From: Phaeoceros laevis
Taxonomy: Eukaryota > Anthocerotophyta > Anthocerotopsida > Notothyladales
DNA: 21,249 nucleotides
NCBI GenBank assembly: GCA_049999765.1
Contig: JBNGIQ010002831.1
Coordinates: forward strand, 1 to 21,249
Reading direction: 5' to 3'
Shown: positions 8,018 through 16,268 of the stretch, piece by piece
Layout: each line of letters begins with the position of its first letter
Numbering within the stretch: position 1 is the stretch's first letter
Position numbers and translations under genes: made by a program
The notes under the pieces: model-generated
Databases searched by the model: none
The model's input: the letters and a program-made list of their open reading frames with translations, nothing else
What the model was told of the DNA's origin: nothing

Positions 8018-9081
8018 CCGGATATTGTTTAGGGCGCACAAAAGCATGACGACATGCTCCAAGCCGATGCTTGCTCCACCATGAGGAGGGGCACCATACC
8101 TTCAAGCAGAATTTTGCACCCAATCAGACTCTAGCCACCACAGAAACAAGGTTTCCCAACACGCTATCAAAATGGACCTTCTCCCTCCAGACATACTTGA
8201 AAGTGTCAATGTAACTCGATAGGCTCTTCACATCAATCCCACATTGCTGAGCTTTCGTTGTTAGGAACTCTGCCTCATGGACACGTTGAGCACCAAAAAT
8301 AACTTCCTCTCCTAGTCCAAAAAGTGTTCAGTTAGAACATAGCCACCTGTATGTCCAATCCACGTGGTGAGAACTTCGACTGAAAGATGTGTCACTACAT
8401 ACCTCTAATAAACACGTCAAAAGAGTTGGAGTAGTAGGGTCATCAAAACATGGCATAGTGTAGAAGGGGGGACAGCAGAAGGATTTCTGTGAAGTATGTA
8501 GAAATCGTTGTGGTACTTGAAAAACGCTCTTCATGGTTACCAATACTCAAGTGAAATGACAGACTCGGAGTGACAAACTTTACAACACTAGCGTGACCTT
8601 ACTTCTCCTTGACAAGTTGGCCTAATCTGCTCTCGGTTTCCGTGTTCAAATCTCCCAATGGATCAACCTCCACACCAGCTTCCTGCTGACACCATGATAC
8701 TAAAAATGAACCACCTCACAACTCATAGCGATACTATGATTGCCATTTTCAACTTTCCTGGGCTTTCAAGTCCTACATGTCCTACAAATGGGATACAATC
8801 CTTCCCCACTGGACATAATAGCTATAGTTGTTGCACACCTTCAGCATATGTACTCCTTCTGCAAATGTAAGCCGCAGTGTCTTCCGAAGGTACTGAGCAT
8901 GAAATGAACACTGAAGGTCAGTACCAAACATTAAACCTGGAATATAAGTCCTCGAACCACTTCACCACACCTGAAGTTGTTCGAAGGGGTACTGATTGCT
9001 GATGGCTTCAAGTTCTTGCTTGCGGTTTTCATTGAGCCCATCGAAAATAGCTCCGAATAGACTGTCAATGACATCCAGAAC
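8018..9081 (-). pseudogene. DARS1: Aspartyl-tRNA synthetase C-terminal fragment, six exons
   Basis: Six minus-strand exons with GT-AG borders can be laid out: 9081-8971 (DVIDSLFGAIFDGLNEN), 8892-8839 (YLRKTLRLTFAEGVHMLK), 8682-8603 (EAGVEVDPLGDLNTE), about 8515-8403 (DFYILHRNPSAVPPFYTMP, SNSFDVFIR), 8311-8197 (GEEVIFGAQRVHEAEF, CGIDVKSLSSYID) and 8099-8018 (YGAPPHGGASIGLEH then VVMLLCALNNIR). This is the catalytic core of eukaryotic cytosolic AspRS, a class II enzyme that charges tRNA-Asp. Damage: a 1-nt shift in exon 4 after CFDDP; a lost acceptor before exon 4; the invariant motif 3 Arg (GLER) is His; the usual RPFYT is PPFYT. The N-terminal anticodon-binding domain, motifs 1-2 and the last dozen residues are missing. 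Confidence 0.85.
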
Positions 9082-9089
9082 CTGGAACA

Positions 9090-9168
9090 TTGTCGACACA
9101 ATCCTTGCACATTCTGCACATCACAATCCTGCACACCACAACCCTGCACACCACAAGCTACACATGTG
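9090..9168. repeat. Short CA-rich minisatellite at the AspRS fragment edge
   Basis: Imperfect 13-15-bp units of the type CACAATCCTGCACAC recur about five times. They lie directly upstream (in minus-strand sense) of the first AspRS exon, in what would be its intron. Confidence 0.75.
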
Positions 9169-9279
9169 TAATTCGGGCCAGAAAACTTTATTTCGCAATG
9201 TTCATGACCACAGGGCCAGAATTGCAACTCGCAAATTCTGATGGCTACAGGTGTGACATATGAAATGCAGCCCTTCTTG

Positions 9280-11426
9280 TCATCCAAGTACCACATCTTG
9301 AGATCCGTTCAAGTCCCAATTCTGGCGGTTTTGCCGGCACACCTCCCCCCTCTCGTGGGAATTGAGGAGGTTTAGGGTGGCAGGCCTACGCCCTGCTGGA
9401 GGTGCAGTTTGGCCATAGCCCACACCGTCCAGCGACAGGGAGACCCCATCTAGCGCCACACTCTCCATACCAGGCAAATTTCCGAGCTTCCAATTCGAGC
9501 TGGGACTCCACTCCACATTGCAATCCAGGACTTCGTCCTTGCGCCTACCAAACGACCATGCCATAGATCCGTCCGTTCCACCCTCGCCGTCCGAAAGCTG
9601 AATAATATCACGGGTGCCCCCACTCCTGCCCTCCTTGGCCATCCTTGGTTCTTTGGCATTGTGTCTGCGCGGATTTGTCTGCACGTCCCTCCTGCTGCCT
9701 TTCGAAGGGTGGGCTTCCCTCCTGGGCGTTGCAGTCCGCATCCATCGTGCCACACCACCGCAGTCCACATCGCGGACCTACAGTCTCCGATTGGCCCCTC
9801 TGCCACTTCCATTCTACCGTCGCGGAGGTGTGCGCCCCTTCCGCATGCTTCCACCTGTTGTGTACGCTTCCATCGGCTCCTCTTCCCTGGCCAGCCATAG
9901 TGGCACCCCATGCTCATCCTCATCTTCACTGTCGCAAGCAACCTCGTCCTCCTCGTCCTCCTCATCCTCCTCGTTCTCCTCGTTCTCCTCATCCTCCTCC
10001 TCGTCGACCTCCTCCTCCTCTGCATATTGAGAGGGACCGTCATCCTCCTCGCCGTCGTCGCTGTGGCGACTGTTCCGTGTAGCAATCACCCCTAACCTGA
10101 ATGCTGACCCACCAGCATCCTGCCCGGGCCTCCTAGCAGATGGAGGGCGCATGGGGGGCCTCCCATATCCCCCACAGGTCCCGTCAGCTTGCGCAAAGGT
10201 CCCTGCCCGACTGTCTGGATGGCTGGTCTGCTGTCTGGCCGCCTCCAGCCCCTGTCCAGTCCCTTGTCCGTGTGGCCTGCTCCCCACACTCCTGGAGGGG
10301 GGCCTCAGCACGAAGTCATCGTCCCTCTCCGACCCCTCCGACCTCCTCCTCTGCTCAACAATTGGCCCACGCACTTTGCTTGCATGCCTCCTAGCCCTCT
10401 GAAGAGCCTGTTGCCGGGCTTCCATATGAGCCTTGTCCGTGTACTTCAGCATGGTTGTGGCTACATCGAGGTACTCCTCCACCTGTAGTGCCGGAATTTT
10501 GGGTGAAGCAAACATGTACATCATCTTTCTGAGCTTCGGCAGGTATTCCAAAGGCAGGGCATCAGGTGGTATGTTATGGGCAAGGCAGTTGCCTTGCCCG
10601 CCTTCATGCTCTCATTCTTCCCATAGTGGCGTTGCGCAACCCACAACCCCATCCCCTTGATAGGGCGCTTGATCTTCGCCTGTGCAGCAAAATGGATGGC
10701 CTCTTGGGCCAAATCCAGCTGCAACCTGCCATCCAGGTAGACCCCTCCCCAAGGGGTGTCCTCCCTGATGTCTACCTTGAACGGAATCTCTTCCCTAATC
10801 GCACAATATGCATACGCGCGGCCATCAATGCCTATCTGCAAGTTGGCCGTGTCGTAGTCGGGGATGACCATCTTGAAGGTCACTTTGGGGCGGCCTTCCG
10901 CTTTGGGCACCCAACACCCTGCTTCTTGGAGGTTGGCAGCTTCACCCTCTTGTTTTTGCTCAACTTCCACCCATTGGCCTGTGCAGCTGCAGTCCTCATG
11001 CGCATCGGCAAACTAGAAATGGCAGCTGCGACGGCCAACTCATCCGGCGGGCACTCTTCATCCTCTTTAGGGGGCAAGACGATGGTCCCCTGAAATGCTT
11101 GGTCGAGCTCGGAGCCGGCCCTTGCTGACCGCTACTGTGGAACCACATAGGAAAGAAAGACGATGGTCAGTTGCCCATCCACTTCACTTCAATACCAGCA
11201 TATGTGAAGTTTGAGTGCCGGCAGTCCTACACTGGACACTTGGTCCTCCAATCTCCGCCTCTTGGCTGCCTCATGCGCAGCATTGCCCATCGCAACTCTG
11301 TTAGACGCTGCTTGCCGCTGCTGGACGATGCCTCCGGCTCTTCTACACTCACCACTTTCCTATGCGCGCGCCGATCGACTAGCTTTTTTCATGAGCTCCC
11401 GCCTAGAACGGCTTCTGTGCCGTCAT
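9280..11426 (-). pseudogene. Unrecognised basic-acidic, probably nuclear protein gene, disrupted
   Basis: A first exon (about 11420-11231: ELMKKASRSARA, AAHEAAKRRRLEDQVSS) joins by a phase-0 GT-AG intron (11230-11090) to a long minus-strand reading: PPKEDEECPPDELAVAAAIS, basic KLSKNKRVKLPTSKK and PKRKAAPK, a globular-looking part (VTFKMVIPDYDTANLQIGID, RPIKGMGLWVAQRHYGKN), a helical part (LEYLPKLRKMMYMFASPK, VEEYLDVATTMLKYTD), an Arg/Gly/Pro-rich linker, about 40 nearly all Glu/Asp residues (10020-9925) and a polar tail ending TGA at 9280. Breaks: a 1-nt loss near 10885, another near 10600, and in-frame TAGs at 11360, 9814 and 9778. I do not know the family. The layout suggests a nuclear, histone- or DNA-associated protein. 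It diverges from the ParB/methyltransferase gene and may belong to the same element. Confidence 0.5.
9925..10020 (-). repeat. TCC/CTC trinucleotide tract coding poly-Glu/Asp
   Basis: A run of imperfect CTCCTCGTC/CTCCTC triplets on the plus strand reads as an acidic Glu/Glu/Asn/Asp tract on the minus strand, inside the disrupted gene at 9280-11426. The other frames give Arg-rich or Ser-rich shadows. A triplet-based tract that keeps the frame fits coding use. Confidence 0.8.
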
Positions 11427-11538
11427 GATGAAATGCAATTTAATTTTATATTTCTTTATTCACTTGAGCGCCGCCAGCTTTCTGCCCCCAGTCGCCACGT
11501 TGGGACAACCTTCTAGAGCATTCGGGACAGCCGTACTT

Positions 11539-11554
11539 GGGGGGGGGGGGGGGG
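11539..11554 (+). repeat. Run of 16 G
   Basis: Sixteen consecutive G residues in an otherwise mixed context. Such a tract can form a G-quadruplex, and its length is easily misjudged in sequencing. Confidence 0.95.
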
Positions 11555-11754
11555 CGAAATCGAGCGGGCGAAACCTTGCTCCGTGGTGCTGCATGCCATA
11601 CATAGCAGCATGTGTTCCGGATACAGCCCTGTCTCACTTCAGCACTGTGTCCAGGGCTGGAGAAAGGCCGTTCATTATCGGTTGGTATTACCTCTTACAC
11701 ACTAGACCTCGTTAACAAGTTTTGCCACTTGAAATGTATTCTCCTTCTCATCAT

Positions 11755-11870
11755 ACTATAGGACCTACTTTATGGTGTATTATAGGCCTACTGTAGGGGC
11801 CTCTTATAGGCCTACTATAGGGCCCATTATAGGCCCACTATATGGCCTATTATAGGCCTACTATAGGGCA
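11755..11870. repeat. Imperfect ~20-bp tandem repeat (TATAGGCCTACTATAGGGCC)
   Basis: About six degenerate units of TATAGGCCTACTATAGGGCC follow one another. The unit is itself nearly palindromic (TATAGGCC and GGCCTATA), so the block can fold in many ways. Not coding. Confidence 0.85.
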
Positions 11871-11984
11871 TAAAGGCATGCCGGCATCCCTCACTCGTAA
11901 ATGGGATTCTATTTGCCGATTTGGATGCCTTTTAATACGAAAACATGTTATTCTGATCCCAACAACACAGGTGCTCTATCATGA

Positions 11985-12006
11985 GTGTGTGTGTGTGTGT
12001 GTGTGT
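11985..12006. repeat. (GT)11 microsatellite
   Basis: An uninterrupted GT dinucleotide run of about eleven repeats. Confidence 0.95.
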
Positions 12007-12074
12007 CTATTTGAGGAGGTTATGAGTGCATTGAAAACTCATTCCGCATAGTATCTCTGCATGCATTCATGAGT

Positions 12075-12149
12075 CCATTGTGAACTCAATCCTCATTGTG
12101 AACTCAATCATCATTGTCAACTCATTCCTCATTGTCAACTCAATCCTGA
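12075..12149. repeat. ~19-bp tandem repeat (CATTGTGAACTCAATCCT)
   Basis: Four to five units of CATTGTGAACTCAATCCT follow one another. The later units carry GTCAAC in place of GTGAAC. Confidence 0.85.
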
Positions 12150-12370
12150 TGCGTACGAGACTTATCATGCATTACTTCACCATCACTCCATTCTCACTTC
12201 ATATGTCATAAATGAACGACGCATCGTTCATGCCTATTTCTTATTATTTCTTAAGTCCTTGTGTGAACCGTGTAATGATATTGCCATACTATAGTGCTGC
12301 ATCAACATTGACATCTATTTTGCCTTGCCTTCAAGACCTATAGAAGTGATATTGACTTGCTGTTTCTGTT

Positions 12371-12664
12371 CCACACTAAGAGTACAATTCAAAACCTCGT
12401 GCATGTGTCAGACTAAGAGTACAATTCAAAAGCCTCTTGCATGTTTCAGACTAAGAATACAATTCAAAAACCTCCTGCATGTTTCAGACTAAGAGTAAAA
12501 TTCAAAACTTGTTCCTGTTCCAGACTAAGACTACAATTCAAAACCTGTTTCTGTTCCAGACTAAGAGTACAATTCAAAACCTCATGCATGTTGCAGACTA
12601 AGAGTACAATTGAAAACCTCCTGCATGTTGCAGACTAAGAGTACAATTCAAAACCTCCTGCACG
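12371..12664. repeat. Minisatellite of eight ~37-bp units
   Basis: Eight units start with (C)AGACTAAGAGTACAATTC, followed by AAAACCTCCTGCATG and variants. Two middle units have the ending CCTGTTTCTGTTC. Unit length varies from 36 to 38 bp. An open frame over part of it is a by-product of the repeat. Confidence 0.95.
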
Positions 12665-13548
12665 CCCACCAGGTCCACTGTTGTAAGAGAACCCATAGTA
12701 GATACCCAGATATTCAACAACCTTCACAAACTCATCTCAAGATCCCACACAAAGAAGATTCCACACAAAGAAGGATATAAATTATGTGCTTCTGCTTGGT
12801 CAACGAGAATTCGAGGTAGCAACCCGGTTTGTTATTAAGTGGCTATGTGGTACTTACGAACCCATTGTGTTGAGAATAGGGTTTTAACACCAGTGGGTAA
12901 TTAGCTGCTGGTTACTTTTATTTTCAAGAGGCACAGTACAAGCTACTGTTAATGGTATTTAGCAATTCGTGATTACCCGTTAGCTTCTACCTCGACATCC
13001 CTACATGTAGGTAGGGACATAGGTCTCTAGCCTCGTTAGCCACAAACCTCGTATACTCGTGAACAAGTTCACCATCAAAGCCTGGCAACAAGACTTCGTC
13101 GCGGCGCCTTGTGTGAGGGTCACTTTGCAGGTGGGGGCGTTGTGTTCTTTGCTAGGCGGAGGTTGGGCCCTGTATATTAATCATGCAAGGAGGCCTTTTC
13201 TCGTCCGTGACTTGGGTTTTATGGTTTTACCAGTGTCCCCCGTACAGTATACGGAGCGCCACATCCAAATGGGCACAAATGCCGTCAAACCAAATAGAGC
13301 CTCGTAGCCTCCATGCATCCATGGAGGATGTACTACCATCCGTAATGCACATGGGGCATCTACCATGATGCCATCTGGCGCACAACCGCCTACATCCGCC
13401 GATGTGTGGCGACGAGCACAGCCTCGTCTCGCCGTTTAATAAAAACGGAATTTTGATTTAAACAACCGAGTACAGCATCGCATTATGAGACAGCCCTCAC
13501 AAAATCTCCATGGTGGCTTCAATCCTCAACTCAGCCAAGCAGGCGGGA

Positions 13549-13635
13549 TCATGTATCAACGGAACGGCATGCGCCAACGGAACGACATGCGCCAAGCGCC
13601 TTCCGTGCTTGGCGCATGCCGTTCTGTTGATGTAC
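13549..13635. repeat. Hairpin built of three copies of CGGAACGRCATGCGCCAA
   Basis: Two direct copies of CGGAACG(G/A)CATGCGCCAA (from about 13559 and 13577) face one inverted copy (13609-13626). The inner copy forms a perfect 12-bp stem (CATGCGCCAAGC) over a 9-nt loop. The outer copy pairs with the same right arm over 22 nt with one mismatch. The hairpin lies about 330 bp upstream of the ParB/methyltransferase gene. It could be a protein-binding site or a remnant of an element end; no function is shown. Confidence 0.85.
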
Positions 13636-13965
13636 CAGTAGCAGGCCCATCTTCCGCCTCAATAGTACAGGTTGGGCTGGGTTTTTCCGGTTACGGCGAA
13701 ACCATGACCAGGTGAGCCGACAGTGCATTACCAGGCTGGTGCCTCCGCGCGCTCGTGAGTGCCGTTATTTCATGCTCATTTTGCACCCGACAATGCGGCG
13801 GCCCCACATCGACGTGTGTGGTCGCTGACTTTTTCGGTCTGACCTCATTGAACCTATGGCCGCCATTCGCCAAAAACCGTACACTTTAGCATGCGTCATT
13901 CCACAGCAATTCTGCGCTTTGGTGGTTCCACGAAAGGCCTAGGTCACCTCCATGAACCGTAGAAT
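13636..13965 (+). promoter_or_regulatory. Presumed promoter/5' leader of the ParB/methyltransferase gene
   Basis: The 330 bp before the ATG at 13966 have no coding signal on either strand. By position they should hold the promoter and leader. I cannot name a TATA box or transcription start. An in-frame TAG at 13960-13962 just upstream supports the ATG at 13966 as the start. Confidence 0.3.
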
Positions 13966-15439
13966 ATGACAATTGAGGTGCGGCAAACGTTTGCCGAATT
14001 GCACCCAGCAATGTCCGCTGGTAGCAAGCGCGCGCAGACCCTGTGCTACATTTCAACTGTCCTAAACACGGATACTACCAAACGCCTCCTACAGAACCTT
14101 ACTGCGGAGCAGCAAGCAGGAATGGCGCAGAAGCGCAACACATCTAAGGCACGTAGCAGGCAAACTGAATCGGCATCTAGAAATCGGGTCACTAAGAAGC
14201 ATGCGCCGAAGAGGAAACGAAAAGCAGTGGCTGAGGAGTCGGCGGATGAGGACGGTGCATCTGATGGGGGCCGAGATAGCAGGAGCCTTCGTGGTTCCCT
14301 CACGAAGCGGGTGACTGGCGGCAGTGGGAGGTTCAAGGTGGATGCTGCCGTTGTCACAGACGAAGATCGCTTGAGCAGGCAGCGGGTGGAAGGAGCAACA
14401 GTTGAAGCTCGAAAGACTGCCAGGGCTAAAAAAATTTCTGAGACCACCTTATTGCTCCACATCAACAATTTGAAGCCTGCAGGTGACCTTCCAGGGTCAC
14501 AGGTCCGCAAAGCGGACAGGTCATGGGTGAATGCTTTGCGTAGGAAAATGAAGAGGGAGCATGTTGATGCCGGAGTTTTGCCCATTGCTGTGCTAGTGGA
14601 TCCTTACGACTGTGACGATGTGGAGGACTTTATGTGGGATGACTACCATGCAGGGAAGTACAGCTACTACGTGCTAGGGGGCAACCATTCATTCCTTGCC
14701 CGTAAAGAGCTGCATATGTTGTATCCCGATTGTGAAGATCACATGTTCATGCAGGGGTTTGTCTATATTGGTTTGACAGAGGAGGAGATGCGTGTCGTTG
14801 CTACTGACCACAATGTGGTGCCTGATCAAAGGAAGAGTTTTTCATTCATTGAAAGGGTGCGCTACATCAAAGACGAGGTGGACATCAGGGTCAGGTCTAG
14901 CCTTCCCCATATCCATGATGTGGAAGTTAGACATCTATCAGAGGCTAGGAGTGGTGCCTACCAGCGACGGAGACTCACCCATGAAGCAGCAAAAGCAGAA
15001 GCTGGTAGATCGCATGACACTCGAGTACTGTCTTGCTACTGTGTCGAGTGAAGTGTGGAGCTATTTGGACAAAATATTTGAGAAGTGGGATCGGAAAGAA
15101 GTGAAGGACCAGGAGGGGTGTGGAAACAAACCTCGAAGAGGTGGTGGTAGGGAGGTGGATAAGCCTATGAATGTCTGGAAAGGCTTCGAAGGAATAGACA
15201 AATCTGCAACTGGTGACAAGAATTTAATCCGAGCTTGCATGCAGGTGTTGAGTGGCGATTTCAGTTTGAAGGAGATGCAAACCTAGCTTGAAAAATGCAA
15301 AAAGTTGAACATCATTCAGGCAGCCACGGTGAAGCAACTGCAGTGTGCTGATTGGGACGAAACCCGGGAGAGGTATCCAAAACATACAACAAATGACATC
15401 GTGTCAACGTTTCAGCTGCAGTTTGCCAAAGTGGTATTC

Positions 15440-15870
15440 CTCACTTCTGTTTTTCAGTTTCGTATGAGCTATGGATTTCGTATGAGCACTGCATTTCGTT
15501 TGTGCCCTGGATCTCGTAAGAGCAATGCATTTCGTAGTAGTTGTCAAGCTGTCTTGCACTTTCAGAATTCATATGAGGACTGGATGCCCGGGGTGCTTGG
15601 CTGTGAAGCTTTTTTGAGCACTGGATGCCCGGGATGCATGGCTGTGAAGGTTTTCCGTAATTTTTGATTTCGTGTGAGCCCTGGATGCCCGGGATGCATG
15701 GCTGTGAAGCTTGACCGTAATTTGTGATTTCGTATGAGACCTGGATGCCCGGGATGGCTGCCAGCATGCTGTATGAGACCTGGATGAGACCTGGATGCCC
15801 AGGATGGCTATCAGCATTTCGTATGAGACCTGGATGCCCGAGATGGCTGCCAACATTTCGTATAAATGTT
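15440..15870. repeat. Intronic minisatellite, CTGGATGCCCGGGATG family
   Basis: About seven units start CTGGATGCCCGGGATG (15583, 15622, 15681, 15741, 15791, 15830, with a stray one at 16275). They continue with either GCATGGCTGTGAAG... (59-60-bp period) or GCTGCCAGCATTTCGTATGAGAC (39-bp period). Shorter ATTTCGTATGAGC units precede them. The two unit lengths are related variants of one another. Confidence 0.9.
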
Positions 15871-15926
15871 GCTTTGGCTGTCAAGATAACCCTTGCTTGG
15901 CTGTCAAGCTTTTCCCGTATATTTTC

Positions 15927-16170
15927 TATGCTTGGCTGTCAAGCTTTGGCTGTACATTTCTATGCTTGGCTATACATTTCTTTGTTTGGCTGTACAGTTC
16001 TATGCTTGGCTGTGCATTTCTATGCTTGGCTGTACATTTCTATGCTTGCCTGTACATTTATATGCTTTGCATGTACATTTCTATGCTTGGCTGTCAAGCT
16101 TTGCCTGTACATTTCTATGCCTAGCTGTCAAGCTTTGCCTGTACATTTCTATGCTAGGCTGTCAAGCTTT
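15927..16170. repeat. Intronic 20-bp minisatellite TATGCTTGGCTGTACATTTC
   Basis: Units of 20 bp (TATGCTTGGCTGTACATTTC) start at 15961, 15981, 16001, 16021, 16041 and 16061. Units of 34 bp with an added GTCAAGCTTTGCCT start at 15927, 16082, 16116 and 16150. The core TGGCTGTxAAG/CATT is shared with the neighbouring repeat family. Confidence 0.95.
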
Positions 16171-16268
16171 GCCTGGCTGCCAATGCAGTACAAGGTAATG
16201 CTCTGAACCATAAATCTTGGAACCATGGTGCCTGGCTGCCAATGCAGTACAAGCTAATGCTCAGAACC
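16171..16268. repeat. 60-bp-spaced duplication CCTGGCTGCCAATGCAGTAC
   Basis: CCTGGCTGCCAATGCAGTAC plus about 18 further bases occurs at about 16171 and again at about 16231 with two or three differences. The second copy supplies the ATG at 16242, which heads an open frame but is inside the intron by the splice model above. Confidence 0.85.

Larger units (their letters stand above)
11427..13548. other. Repeat-rich spacer between two divergent genes
   Basis: About 2.5 kb separates the divergent genes. No stretch here reads convincingly as protein. It contains a 16-nt G run, several tandem-repeat blocks listed separately, a CTACATGTAG palindrome near 13001 and a small CCTCCATG/CATGGAGG inverted repeat near 13309-13328. 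A shared, bidirectional promoter region would be expected here, but I see no clear core-promoter element. Confidence 0.5.

Noticed and set aside
9450-10085. Arg-rich minus-strand ORF overlapping the acidic tract
   Set aside because: Shadow of the TCC-type triplet tract; the acidic frame continues through better protein on both sides.
11539-11554. 16-G run as a functional quadruplex
   Set aside because: Single uninterrupted run next to no promoter that I can define; may be a sequencing-length artefact.
12371-12664. Cys/Arg/Phe-rich repeat protein ORF
   Set aside because: The unit length (36-38 bp) varies and breaks the frame; it is a minisatellite.
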